Source of the DNA: Alkaliphilus hydrothermalis
GTDB lineage: Bacteria; Bacillota; Clostridia; Peptostreptococcales; Natronincolaceae
Length of the DNA stretch: 31,744 nt
Direction of reading: 5' to 3'
Assembly: GCF_016908555.1 (NCBI RefSeq)
Contig: NZ_JAFBEE010000028.1
Location: forward strand, 1-31,744
Position numbers and translations under genes: made by a program. Under the pieces are notes generated by a model. The model made no database searches, was not told the DNA's origin, and worked only from the letters and a program-made list of their open reading frames with translations. Below, in pieces: positions 16,406-23,734 of this stretch (within the stretch, counting starts at the first letter, position 1; each line of letters opens with the position of its first letter).

Positions 16406-17179
16406 ATGAAGGAATTTTTAGGTACCAAAGTAATTGATTTTACTTTCCAGGATTTAGACGGCAATACAATCTCCATTAAAGATTATATGGGAAAAAAGCT
16501 TCTTATTTTCATGTGGGCATCCTGGTGACGTTGTAGAAACCAAATGCCAGGTTGGCAAAAATTCTATGAAGAACATAAAGATAAAAATTTTGAGGTGTTA
16601 AGTATTGCAGTAGATATTAATGGAGCTGATGTGGTAAAACCCTATGCCAATGATTTTAATTTTAAGACCCTAATAGATTCAGAAAATATTTTGGCTGATC
16701 ATTATGGGTTTAAAATAGTCCCCAATGCAATCTTCATTAATGAAGAAGGAAAGCTTAGTTTGATCAAACAAGGTTTTTCCATAGAACAAAGAGCCCATAG
16801 GGAAGCAATTGTTAAGCTATTAGATAATGAAGTTCCTTGTATCGAATTAGAGGACACATACTATATCCCTAGTGGTTCTAATGGTTTAGAGGTGAAGTTA
16901 GCAGAGACGAAATATAAACTTGCTAAGGAATATCTCAAGAATAATTTAAAAGAAAAAGCGCTAAAAGAATTAGACGAGGCTATTCTGTTGGATGGTGATA
17001 ATTTCTTAATCCGAAAACAAAGATGGTATATACGTCATCCTGAAAAGTTCGAAGGAGACATTGATGTTGAATGGCAACAACAGCAATTGAAAAATGAAAA
17101 AGAAGAAGAAGCAAAAATAATGAATCCAGAAAACTGTAGTAGCAATGGTTGTGTGATTCCAGGGACAACGAAAGCATAA
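16406..17179 (+). CDS. TlpA/ResA-like thioredoxin-fold protein, putative selenoprotein (in-frame TGA = Sec41)
   Basis: Translation from ATG 16406 (AAGGAGGG 5 bases upstream) gives a thioredoxin-fold protein of 257 residues if TGA at 16526-16528 is read as selenocysteine. It starts MKEFLGTKVIDFTFQDLDGN, then LLIFMWASW-U41-R-C43-RNQMPGWQ, the place of the WCxxC redox motif of TlpA proteins. The reading frame runs on for 217 codons with normal thioredoxin features (SIAVDINGADVV, the cis-Pro-type VPNAIFINEEGKL). About residues 160-230 look like TPR-type helices, and the tail has C-SSNG-C. A hairpin fitting a bacterial SECIS follows the TGA. The motif is U-x-C, one residue shorter than CxxC, which is odd. 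There is no signal peptide, so it is cytoplasmic. A gene caller would report only the part from the ATG at 16544. Confidence 0.8.
16526..16528 (+). other. In-frame TGA, predicted selenocysteine codon
   Basis: Codon 41 of the thioredoxin-like gene. It falls exactly after the conserved WASW, where family members have the first active-site Cys, and the frame is open on both sides. Confidence 0.75.
16533..16567 (+). promoter_or_regulatory. Bacterial SECIS-like hairpin
   Basis: Upper stem TGCCA (16545-16549) with TGGCA (16553-16557), apical loop GGU (16550-16552). Lower stem TAGAA (16534-16538) with TTCTA (16562-16566), extended by a G-U pair (16533/16567), separated by an internal loop of 6 and 4 bases. 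The loop begins 21 bases after the TGA. A G at the start of the apical loop and this distance are what bacterial SelB-binding elements need (compare the GGU loop of E. coli fdhF). Confidence 0.65.
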
Positions 17180-17193
17180 TTAGTAATATAAAG

Positions 17194-17237
17194 AAGCTCT
17201 AACAGGATTATAATCTCTATCCATAGAGCTTTTTTTA
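17194..17237 (+). terminator. Terminator after the selenoprotein gene
   Basis: AAGCTCTA (17194-17201) pairs with TAGAGCTT (17224-17231), followed by a run of seven T. It lies 15 bases after the stop codon. Confidence 0.75.
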
Positions 17238-17266
17238 TGCAAATCATTAATTGTGATCCATTTAGC

Positions 17267-17545
17267 TTAGGTTTCCCAGCAGTGATAGCCACAAGTGCCT
17301 ATTAAGACTCCATCTTCTTTTCTAACGATCCCCCAACGATTATGATTCTTTCCTTCTGGATTTTTGTACCAGCTAATTAATCCAACTGCCTCTTCTTTTG
17401 ATGAGAAGGGTTCTTCGTCATATAAGTATCTACAGATGTCTTCGTCTGAAAAATGGGCAAATACAAAGTCTACATCCTCCATCGTTAACTCCCGTAATTT
17501 TAACCTTTCTGTTTCTATTTCAGGAAATTGCTTTATTCTAGTCAA
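17267..17545 (-). pseudogene. Truncated RimJ/RimL-type GNAT acetyltransferase
   Basis: The frame starts like a ribosomal-protein-type acetyltransferase (IKQFPEIETERLKLREL, then DVDFVFAHFSDEDICRYLYDEEPF and WGIVRKEDGVLIGTCGYHCW) but stops after about 92 residues, right where the acetyl-CoA loop (RGKG-type motif) should follow. Family members run 170-190 residues, so the catalytic core is gone. The terminator of the neighbouring selenoprotein gene lies about 30 bases past the stop, suggesting that a deletion removed the 3' half. The stop is TAA, so readthrough as selenocysteine does not apply. TTG at 17545 is the likely original start: AAAGGGGGAG lies just before it. An upstream in-frame ATG at 17572 precedes that ribosome site. 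Confidence 0.7.
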
Positions 17546-17754
17546 GTTGGCTCCCCCTTTTATTTGATTCATTCTCTTAACAACTAATAATCCACTATTC
17601 CATTATTCTCTATTTTTTTGTATTTACCTGTTACTGAACTGTATTCTAAATCACCCATAAGACATATCGTCACCATTGTAATATTGCATTCTTTATTCGG
17701 ATTTTAATAGAATATTATTAATCTACGTGGTTAATACGGCCCAATTTCAACCAT

Positions 17755-17789
17755 TAAAAAACCCCTTAAATAGAGTCTATTTAAGGGGT
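17755..17789 (-). terminator. Terminator of the cold-shock gene
   Basis: A perfect 12-bp stem, ACCCCTTAAATA with TATTTAAGGGGT and a 5-base loop, followed on the minus strand by TTTTTT. It ends the csp transcript 15 bases after the stop. Confidence 0.9.
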
Positions 17790-17803
17790 AAAATATTTGC
17801 TAA

Positions 17804-18004
17804 TTAGATAGCTGTAATATTTTCTGCTTGTGGTCCTTTTGGTCCTTGAACTACGTCAAAAGTAACTTTTTGACCTTCTTCAAGAGTCTTGAAACCATTT
17901 GAGTTGATTTGAGAGAAATGAGCGAAAACGTCTTTTCCGTCTTCTGCTGTAATAAATCCAAATCCTTTTTCTGCGTTAAACCATTTTACTGTACCATTCA
18001 TCAT
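17804..18004 (-). CDS. CspA-family cold-shock protein
   Basis: A 66-residue single-stranded nucleic-acid-binding protein that acts as an RNA chaperone. It has both RNA-binding motifs: KGFGFI (13-18) and VFAHF (26-30), in the normal order and spacing, plus the GPQAENI end typical of Csp proteins. GGAGG stands 8 bases before the first ATG; the second ATG (codon 2) is an alternative. The promoter lies about 175 bases upstream, so the mRNA has a long leader, as in cold-regulated csp genes. Confidence 0.97.
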   Translation of the reverse strand: MMNGTVKWFNAEKGFGFITAEDGKDVFAHFSQINSNGFKTLEEGQKVTFDVVQGPKGPQAENITAI

Positions 18005-18179
18005 ATAATGTACCTCCGAAATTTTATTCTTAAATTAAATGCTTGTAATAACTCTCACTAAATAAAATCTCCATATCGACATACTTATATACATGAAATA
18101 GCAAAATAAATTTAGCTTTTTAAGTACTAAGTGAAATATTTATTTGGGACATTATTTACTTTTAATTTAAGTCTCACTA

Positions 18180-18208
18180 AGTATAACATTATTTGTAAGT
18201 AATAACAA
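18180..18208 (-). promoter_or_regulatory. Promoter of the cold-shock gene, far upstream
   Basis: Minus strand TTGTTA (18203-18208), 17-base spacer, TATACT (18180-18185). Transcription from about 18173 gives a leader near 170 nt before the csp ATG. Confidence 0.6.
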
Positions 18209-18255
18209 GGCTTTTTTTAAAAAAAATAAAAAAATTAATCAACATAATTTCTTTT

Positions 18256-18771
18256 TTATTTTTTTCGTTCAAAGGAATGATATCTTGTTCCTTGAAAGGT
18301 CAATAATCCAACGTCTCCCTCCACTAATAATCCATATTCCTGAGGCTTTATTTGAAACTCCATACGATCTCCACTTTCTACTTGAAAGGTGACAAAATAA
18401 CTTGTATTGGTACGTTGGTGATGTCCAACCCCATCATTAGCACCATGGGCTCTTCTACTTACATCAGCTCTTTTGGCTACAATACTAGTAGCTACCGTTA
18501 GTACAGGTTGAGCATTGTTATCATTCCATTGCTTTATCCCCTTAATTGCAATGAAAATAAACATTCCTATTACAAGAATAAAAATCGTCATACCAAAAAA
18601 AGGTAATGCTGAAAACATAAAAGACTCAAAAGGACTTTGATGAAAACCATTGGAAAATCCATTGGGAAAATCCTTTGGAAAGCCATTAGAGAGCTCTTTT
18701 GGTAAAACCTGCTGAAATAACTTCTCAAACTCCGTACCACCTATATTCAACTTAACCTCCACTTCTATCAT
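18256..18771 (-). CDS. DUF2500 family membrane-anchored protein
   Basis: The 171-residue protein has one strong membrane segment (about residues 58-79, ALPFFGMTIFILVIGMFIFI) and a DUF2500 domain after it: PVLTVATSIVAKRADVSRR, TSYFVTFQVESGDRMEF and GDVGLLTFQGTRYHSFER. Residues 27-44 hold a low-complexity N-G-F repeat (NGF-PKDFP-NGF-S-NGF). Function is unknown for the family. The ATG sits only 2 bases from GGGGGAG, so the true start may be a nearby GTG or TTG. It follows the Ogt-AlkA gene by 15 bases and is likely cotranscribed with it. Confidence 0.85.
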   Translation of the reverse strand: MIEVEVKLNIGGTEFEKLFQQVLPKELSNGFPKDFPNGFSNGFHQSPFESFMFSALPFFGMTIFILVIGMFIFIAIKGIKQWNDNNAQPVLTVATSIVAKRADVSRRAHGANDGVGHHQRTNTSYFVTFQVESGDRMEFQIKPQEYGLLVEGDVGLLTFQGTRYHSFERKK

Positions 18772-18786
18772 CTCCCCCTTTATTTA

Positions 18787-19890
18787 TTAAAGTACCGAGA
18801 TTGCCCATAAGTATAAGGATGCAGTAGACCCATAGGGTGAATATCTCTTTCTATATATATTGAACTGCTCCTTTGAAAGTTCCTCTAATCCATATAAATT
18901 CATCATCCCTCTACGGATCGCTAAGTCTCCATAGCTTACCACATCAGGTCTATTTAACGAGAAAATCAATAGCATTTCCGCCGTCCAAACACCTACCCCC
19001 TGTAGAGCCGATAGTTTTTTGATAATCTCCTCATCCGATAGCAAGTGAAGGGTCTTAAAATCCACTTCACCATTTAGGGCGGCCTCTGCAATTCCCTTTA
19101 TATATCCTGCTTTCCTCGTAGACATCCCACAGCTTTGAATATCTGCTACGTCAGCCTTTCCGATGCTGTCTGGTGTAATCTCCCCCAGTATGTCTGTCAA
19201 CCTATTCCACACAGTCTTAGCAGCCTTACTGGAGATTTGTTGACCAACTATACTTGATGCTAAAGCTGTGAAAGGGTCTGGGGTAATCCCTCGGTTTATT
19301 TTTCCTATCTTGTCAATGGCTTCCCCTAGTTTTTTATCCTTTTTCTTTAAATACTCTATTTCCTTTGTTCCATATTGAAAATATCTACAGCTATCTTCCT
19401 CAGGTTCTAGGTTATTATTTTGTTGGATTAAAACATTTTGTTCAATATCAAGCAATTTTTTCTTTAAGTCTAACCCTCCACGATAGCCAGTTAACTTACC
19501 ATTACTACCAATCACACGATGACAGGGGATAAAAATAGGAATAGGGTTACGATTATTGGCAAGTCCAATTGCACGACATGCCTTTGGTTTGTCAGTAATG
19601 ATGGCGATATCCTTATAGGTAGCCGTCTTTCCATAGGGTATTTCTTGAAGAGCTTTCCATGCCGCCTTCATAAAGTCGGTTCCCTCAGGTGCTAGGGGTA
19701 AAGCGAAGTCCTTCATCTCCCCTGCTAAAAAACGATTTAGCTGTTGGGCAGCCTCCTTCAATATTGCTGTTTCATTGATTTCTATATTTTGAGGCACTTC
19801 ATCATTTTCAAAATACAAGTTGGTAATATATCCATCCTTTTCAGCAATTCCAATCCTACCGATGGCAGTTTCATAAAAATACATGGGCAT
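18787..19890 (-). CDS. Ogt-AlkA fusion: O6-alkylguanine-DNA alkyltransferase plus 3-methyladenine DNA glycosylase
   Basis: One 367-residue chain carries two repair activities for DNA alkylation. Residues 1-152 are an Ogt/MGMT-type suicide alkyltransferase: IPYGKTATYKDIA, then RAIGLANNRNP, and IPCHRV with acceptor Cys123. Residues about 168-367 are an AlkA-type HhH-GPD glycosylase: DPFTALASSIVGQQIS, the hairpin LQGVGVWTAEMLLIF and catalytic Asp322 in SYGDLAIRRG. A short acidic linker (about 155-167) joins them. ATG 19890 is chosen over a frame extension to 19914 because GAGGTGA lies 5 bases before it. Both active sites look intact. O6-alkylguanine and N3-alkyladenine would be repaired together; the DUF2500 gene follows closely. 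Confidence 0.92.
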   Translation of the reverse strand: MPMYFYETAIGRIGIAEKDGYITNLYFENDEVPQNIEINETAILKEAAQQLNRFLAGEMKDFALPLAPEGTDFMKAAWKALQEIPYGKTATYKDIAIITDKPKACRAIGLANNRNPIPIFIPCHRVIGSNGKLTGYRGGLDLKKKLLDIEQNVLIQQNNNLEPEEDSCRYFQYGTKEIEYLKKKDKKLGEAIDKIGKINRGITPDPFTALASSIVGQQISSKAAKTVWNRLTDILGEITPDSIGKADVADIQSCGMSTRKAGYIKGIAEAALNGEVDFKTLHLLSDEEIIKKLSALQGVGVWTAEMLLIFSLNRPDVVSYGDLAIRRGMMNLYGLEELSKEQFNIYRKRYSPYGSTASLYLWAISVL

Positions 19891-20082
19891 TATATTGTCA
19901 CCTCTATCTCTCAAAATTTCACTCTTATGATTTCACCCTTCACCCTTAAAGACTAATTCTACTAAAAAAGTATAATTCTCTTAAATTTCTTTGTCGTAAC
20001 ATCATTTCCCACCTTCTTCATACTACTTATCATTTCTATACTTAAATTCAGATTACAAATATTAATAATTCTAACCTCATCA

Positions 20083-20862
20083 CTACTTTCCTAGCAATTC
20101 CAGTGTGTGGCGAACCAACTGGATACTCCCCCATTTCCCATGGCCTGGTATAACGACTTCAGCATCTCCATATTTACCAAGTACCTTTTCTACTGAAGAG
20201 GGCCACTGTTGCAAATTTGCATCTTCTATGCTACCAAGATTCTCTGACTCTAAGGATTTTATTAAACATCCTCCAAACAAAATCTTATATTTAGGAAACC
20301 ATACTGTTATATTGTCGACTGAATGTCCTTCTCCTGGATAAAAAATATCCATGTCAAGATCACCTACTGTAATAACCGACTCTTCATCAAGGGTCGGTTC
20401 TGGCTTTTCAAAGCCATTTTTCTCAGCTTCCAAAGCCGTCATACTGGTGCTTCGAACCTCAATATTATTTTCCAGTAACGTTCTAATCCCACCAATTCTA
20501 TCAGCATGGGCATGGGTAATGATGGCTATCGTAATGTCTTTATTAAATATACTTTTAGTGAGCTTTATCAATTCTTTAGTTTGCTCATTGTTCCAAGGTG
20601 TATCTATCAATACTAAACCTTTGGATGTCACTGCAACAACACCATTTGAGGCCGCCTTATAACCATTGTAGTTTTCATAGGTTGTATGTACCCAAATATG
20701 ATCATTTATTTTCGTTAGTTCTACATAATGATCATCCTCTATCGTGCCACTTTTGTAGTAATCTAGTTGTTTTTTTACGTTGGTGGAAGTAAAACCTACA
20801 CATGCAGACAAAACCATAGCCACTGAAATAATCAAAGTCATCAATAAGGTAACTCTTTTCAT
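20083..20862 (-). CDS. Subclass B1-type metallo-beta-lactamase, predicted lipoprotein
   Basis: The 259-residue protein has a full B1 zinc set: His117, His119 and Asp121 in THAHADRIGGI, His180 in PGEGHSVDN, Cys199 in GGCLIKS and His241 in PGHG. Lys202 matches the carboxylate-binding Lys of B1 enzymes, and the line from FYPGEGHSVDN to the C-terminus follows Bacillus cereus BcII closely. The leader ends in LSAC (Cys21), predicting a membrane-anchored lipoprotein, as in NDM enzymes but unlike secreted BcII. It should open beta-lactam rings, including carbapenems, outside the cell; activity cannot be read from sequence. AAGGAGG precedes the ATG. Nothing mobile flanks it, so it looks intrinsic. Confidence 0.88.
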   Translation of the reverse strand: MKRVTLLMTLIISVAMVLSACVGFTSTNVKKQLDYYKSGTIEDDHYVELTKINDHIWVHTTYENYNGYKAASNGVVAVTSKGLVLIDTPWNNEQTKELIKLTKSIFNKDITIAIITHAHADRIGGIRTLLENNIEVRSTSMTALEAEKNGFEKPEPTLDEESVITVGDLDMDIFYPGEGHSVDNITVWFPKYKILFGGCLIKSLESENLGSIEDANLQQWPSSVEKVLGKYGDAEVVIPGHGKWGSIQLVRHTLELLGK

Positions 20863-20910
20863 AATTCCATCAATCCTCCTTGAATGTATACACTGATTTC
20901 TCCGTATCCC

Positions 20911-21117
20911 CTAATTAATAATGTAATCTATGAAATGATAAAGTTTATAGATCCCATACATTACAACCAGTACCCCTAGACCTTTAATAACACTTTGGAA
21001 GGATTTATTACTTTGCTTTTTAAACATTTTTGCTATATCCTGAGGTTTGACTAAAAAGTAAATCCCAGCTGCTAATGTGGTTAGAAAATCGAAAAAATAG
21101 TACACTGCTGTACCCAT
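20911..21117 (-). CDS. Small two-TM membrane protein
   Basis: A 68-residue hydrophobic protein with two membrane segments (about residues 5-23 and 44-66) joined by a basic loop (KPQDIAKMFKKQSNKSFQS). AAGGGGGAAC precedes the ATG. The beta-lactamase gene starts about 48 bases after its stop on the same strand, so the two may be cotranscribed. No family is recognised. Confidence 0.65.
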   Translation of the reverse strand: MGTAVYYFFDFLTTLAAGIYFLVKPQDIAKMFKKQSNKSFQSVIKGLGVLVVMYGIYKLYHFIDYIIN

Positions 21118-21304
21118 TTAATGTTCCCCCTTTGCTATATAGTAATGATTATATAATTATAAATATTCTCCATAAGTTACCAATAACCTTTTATTTAGAA
21201 CAAAGTCTTCCTTCGGAAGATTTAATTGATGACTTATGTTGAAACTCATTTACGAAAAAGTTCTCTTTTTATATTAATTTAATGTAGAACTTTCCTATTC
21301 GTTA

Positions 21305-21345
21305 TAAAAAACACCCTTCTAAATTATCGTTTAGTAGGGTGCTTT
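21305..21345 (-). terminator. Terminator after the ABC permease gene
   Basis: CACCCT-T-CTAAA (21312-21323) pairs with TTTAG-T-AGGGTG (21330-21341) with one T-T mismatch, followed by TTTTTT on the minus strand. TTTT also follows on the plus strand. Confidence 0.8.
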
Positions 21346-21383
21346 TCTTTTTTCACTATCTCTATATCTATATCTAGACTAAG

Positions 21384-22082
21384 TTATTCCTTAATCGGGG
21401 CTCTGAATAATAGTCCATAGGTCAATGTCAAGATACCTATCGCTGCTATTATAAAGCTTAAAACGGCTATATAAGGGTTCTGCCCCCCCTCTAGCCCTAA
21501 TACCTTTCCTATAAAATCAATCATTGCCTCTGATGACGCCCCATTAGTTTTTCTAGTTAAAATGCCAAAAAGGATTAGACAAATCGCAGGTATTAATGAA
21601 ACAAGGGTCTTTACAATTTTGCTTGCCCTATAGTATAGCACAGTGATCATAAAACCTACACTAGTGGCGAAGCAGAGTAAGGCAACATTCCAAGAAAGTT
21701 TTGCCAACATCCCCTCTCCAGAAGCATAGATGTATATTTGTTCATAGAATCCTTTATATTTAAATGTAGCTGTAAAAATCCGCTCTAAAAGGGAATCAGC
21801 AAAACTCATAAATATAGAAACTGCAACTATAGCTCCAATATTCCCCCAAAAGTAACTTTTTCTTGAAACATTATTCGCCTGCATAAATTTAAAACTACTC
21901 TTAAAAGAATTCAGACCTAAAACAAAGATAAAAATAAATGTTGCCCCACTAAAACTTGATTCACCACTTGGAGCCGCCATCAAGACGATTAGTCCTAGAG
22001 CTAATATAACTAAATAGTAAATTATTACTGCTTTTTTAAAATCCATTAACTGATATTTAGTGACCTTTAATATATTATTCAT
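21384..22082 (-). CDS. ABC transporter permease, YtrA-operon type
   Basis: The 232-residue integral membrane protein has about six hydrophobic segments (for example IIYYLVILALGLIVLMAA, GATFIFIFVLGLN, VALLCFATSVGFMITVLYY, PYIAVLSFIIAAIGILTL) and no soluble domain, typical of permeases paired with an ATPase just upstream. ATG 22082 is preferred: AGGAGG lies 9 bases before it, whereas the upstream TTG at 22088 is too close to the ribosome site. The ABC ATPase gene ends 13 bases before. The substrate is unknown; related modules often answer wall-active peptides. Confidence 0.8.
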   Translation of the reverse strand: MNNILKVTKYQLMDFKKAVIIYYLVILALGLIVLMAAPSGESSFSGATFIFIFVLGLNSFKSSFKFMQANNVSRKSYFWGNIGAIVAVSIFMSFADSLLERIFTATFKYKGFYEQIYIYASGEGMLAKLSWNVALLCFATSVGFMITVLYYRASKIVKTLVSLIPAICLILFGILTRKTNGASSEAMIDFIGKVLGLEGGQNPYIAVLSFIIAAIGILTLTYGLLFRAPIKE

Positions 22083-22095
22083 GACCAATTACCTC

Positions 22096-22953
22096 CTATG
22101 AATTTGTTAGACTGATAAACAGCTTTTGAAGTTCTGCTTTATTGAACTCTAGGTCCATTTCCTTCGCAAGCGCTTCATTTCTTTGGTCATTCAAAACCGT
22201 TACTGATTTATATTTTCCTATGGTTTCTTCCCCTAAGCAAGTCCTTCCTTTGATGTAGATATCCACCTTTGAAGCTTCTCCAGAAACGCGATAGGCCGAT
22301 GAAAGTAATGTTTCCACCGAATCCTTTAGGACCAGCTTCCCCTCTTTTATAATGATGACCTCTTCTAAGATATCTGAAATTTCCTCAATTAAATGGGTAG
22401 AGATAATGATTGTTTTAGGTTCTTGTATATAATTTGATAGAATCTCTTTGTAAAGTAAATCCCTATGATAGGCATCTAACCCCAGTACTGGCTCATCTAA
22501 AATGAGGATTTTTGCATTTGATGATAGGGCTAAAATTGCCTTAAAAATAGAGGTATACCCTGTTGATAATTCCTTAATTTTCTTATTCACCTTTAGTTCA
22601 AATTTATTGGCTAGGCCGTTGGCATACTCCATATCAAACAAAGGATAAATTTTCTTCGTCCACTTAAAGATTTCCTTTACCTTTAGCCCTTCTGGATAAA
22701 GGTTTCGTTCCATCATATAAAAAATTTTTCCCAATACTTCATCATTTTCCACTACACTCTTACCTTCTACTGTGATCGCTCCATTTGTTGGGAAAATTTT
22801 ATTGGTCAATAGATTTAACAAGGTGGTCTTTCCTGCTCCGTTCCGACCTAAAAGCCCATAGATTTTGTTAGCCTCTATGGTTATATTTACATTCTCCAGT
22901 GCCGTTGTAGTACCATATTGTTTTGTGATTCCCTTTACCACGATTACACTCAT
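22096..22953 (-). CDS. ABC transporter ATP-binding protein, YtrA-operon type
   Basis: The 285-residue ATPase has Walker A LLGRNGAGKTT (about 34-44), signature LSTGYTS, Walker B KILILDEPVLGLD and the switch His in IIISTHLIEEI. The C-terminal about 80 residues are a regulatory tail common in this subfamily. The ATG overlaps the TGA of the upstream GntR gene (ATGA), so translation is coupled. It energises the permease encoded next. Confidence 0.95.
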   Translation of the reverse strand: MSVIVVKGITKQYGTTTALENVNITIEANKIYGLLGRNGAGKTTLLNLLTNKIFPTNGAITVEGKSVVENDEVLGKIFYMMERNLYPEGLKVKEIFKWTKKIYPLFDMEYANGLANKFELKVNKKIKELSTGYTSIFKAILALSSNAKILILDEPVLGLDAYHRDLLYKEILSNYIQEPKTIIISTHLIEEISDILEEVIIIKEGKLVLKDSVETLLSSAYRVSGEASKVDIYIKGRTCLGEETIGKYKSVTVLNDQRNEALAKEMDLEFNKAELQKLFISLTNS

Positions 22954-23318
22954 CTGCCATTGCTCCCTTCTATCATTTTTATAATTTCATTTTTCGATAT
23001 TTGTAGCTTTTCAGCTTCTTCTAACAGTGCTACGATAAAGCCTTCATAGAACTTTTCTTTTCTCTTTGTAATGATTTTTTCTTTTGCCCCTTCACATACA
23101 AACATACCAACACCTCTTTTTTTGAATAGGATTCCTTCATCCACCAATAGGTTGACGCCCTTTCCTGCTGTGGCTGGATTGATTTTAAAATTCACCGATA
23201 TTTCTGTGGTGGAAATAATTTGATTCCCTTCTTCAAATATCCCCCTCAAAATATCATCTTCTATGGCTTCTGCTAACTGAATATATATGGGTTTTTCGCT
23301 ATCAAAATTTAGATTCAA
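22950..23318 (-). CDS. GntR-family transcriptional regulator, YtrA subfamily
   Basis: About 122 residues: an N-terminal winged helix (PIYIQLAEAIEDDILRGIF, then NFKINPATAGKGVNLLVDEGILFKKRGVGMFV) and a short C-terminal helix pair, the compact YtrA form without a ligand barrel. There is no ATG. TTG at 23318 is chosen because AGGAGG lies 9 bases before it; the TTG at 23324 is only 3 bases from the ribosome site. It probably represses its own operon from the inverted repeat over its promoter. Confidence 0.92.
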   Translation of the reverse strand: MNLNFDSEKPIYIQLAEAIEDDILRGIFEEGNQIISTTEISVNFKINPATAGKGVNLLVDEGILFKKRGVGMFVCEGAKEKIITKRKEKFYEGFIVALLEEAEKLQISKNEIIKMIEGSNGR

Positions 23319-23341
23319 TAACAAGCACCTCCTTACTTGTT

Positions 23342-23392
23342 TAGTTAGTTACTTATGTAATTAACTATATATCTAGTTAGTCTTTTTGTCAA
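23342..23392 (-). promoter_or_regulatory. Promoter and operator of the YtrA-like operon
   Basis: Minus strand TTGACA (23387-23392), 17-base spacer, TATAGT (23364-23369). An 11-bp inverted repeat TAGTTAGTTAC (23342-23352) / GTAATTAACTA (23357-23367) with one mismatch and a 4-base spacer covers the -10 and start site, as expected for an autorepressor; another TAGTTAG half-site is near 23374. Confidence 0.7.
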
Positions 23393-23668
23393 TAGGATTT
23401 TTGTAAAAAATTTCTTTTATCCATAATAATAACCCCATCAGTTTTCGCCACCTGATAAGGGTTGCCTGTAGCCTAAGCACTCAAATACACTAAATATAGT
23501 CAGCCTTAGCATTGTTTTAAAGGTCAAAGTATTCTTAAAGATATGATTTTCAAGTATTATCGATGCTAGGGAAATGATGACTTACCTTTTTAACTTATTA
23601 TAATTTATTACGGTAACACTAATCAAAAGCTAATATTTGTAAATCAATATAAGGAACAACAAAATAAA
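23393..23668. other. Intergenic stretch with a strong hairpin of unknown role
   Basis: Between the YtrA-operon promoter and the terminator of the ParA-like gene. The one clear structure is AACCCCATCAG (23431-23441) with CTGATAAGGGTT (23452-23463). A possible minus-strand promoter (TTGATT, 18 bases, TATAAT) lies near 23600-23630, so a small minus-strand RNA is conceivable, but I see no known motif and no reading frame worth reporting. Confidence 0.35.
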
Positions 23669-23698
23669 AAGACTGTAAAATAAAATTCTACAGTCTTA
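23664..23698 (-). terminator. Terminator of the ParA/MinD-like gene
   Basis: AAGACTGTA (23669-23677) pairs with TACAGTCTT (23689-23697), followed on the minus strand by TTTTTATTTTG. It lies 37 bases after the stop codon. Confidence 0.85.
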
Positions 23699-23734
23699 AT
23701 TACATACTACTTCCTATTCTTAATATTTAGTTTG

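Noticed and set aside
16526..16528. Nonsense mutation or sequencing error making the thioredoxin-like gene a pseudogene
   Set aside because: The stop is TGA exactly at the redox Cys position, the frame stays open for 217 codons after it, and a SECIS-like hairpin follows. Chance agreement of all three is unlikely, though only genome-wide Sec machinery would settle it.
17035..17292. 85-residue minus-strand frame across the end of the selenoprotein gene
   Set aside because: It is antisense to the selenoprotein C-terminus and its composition is that of a shadow frame. The first residues may be a frame-shifted scrap of the broken acetyltransferase, but nothing more.
17267..17572. Second selenoprotein through readthrough of the truncated acetyltransferase
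   Set aside because: The stop codon is TAA, not TGA, and there is no in-frame continuation of the family sequence.
23393..23668. Riboswitch in the gap upstream of the YtrA-like operon
   Set aside because: The operon's own promoter lies downstream of the hairpin, so the hairpin is not in its leader, and no conserved riboswitch core was recognised.
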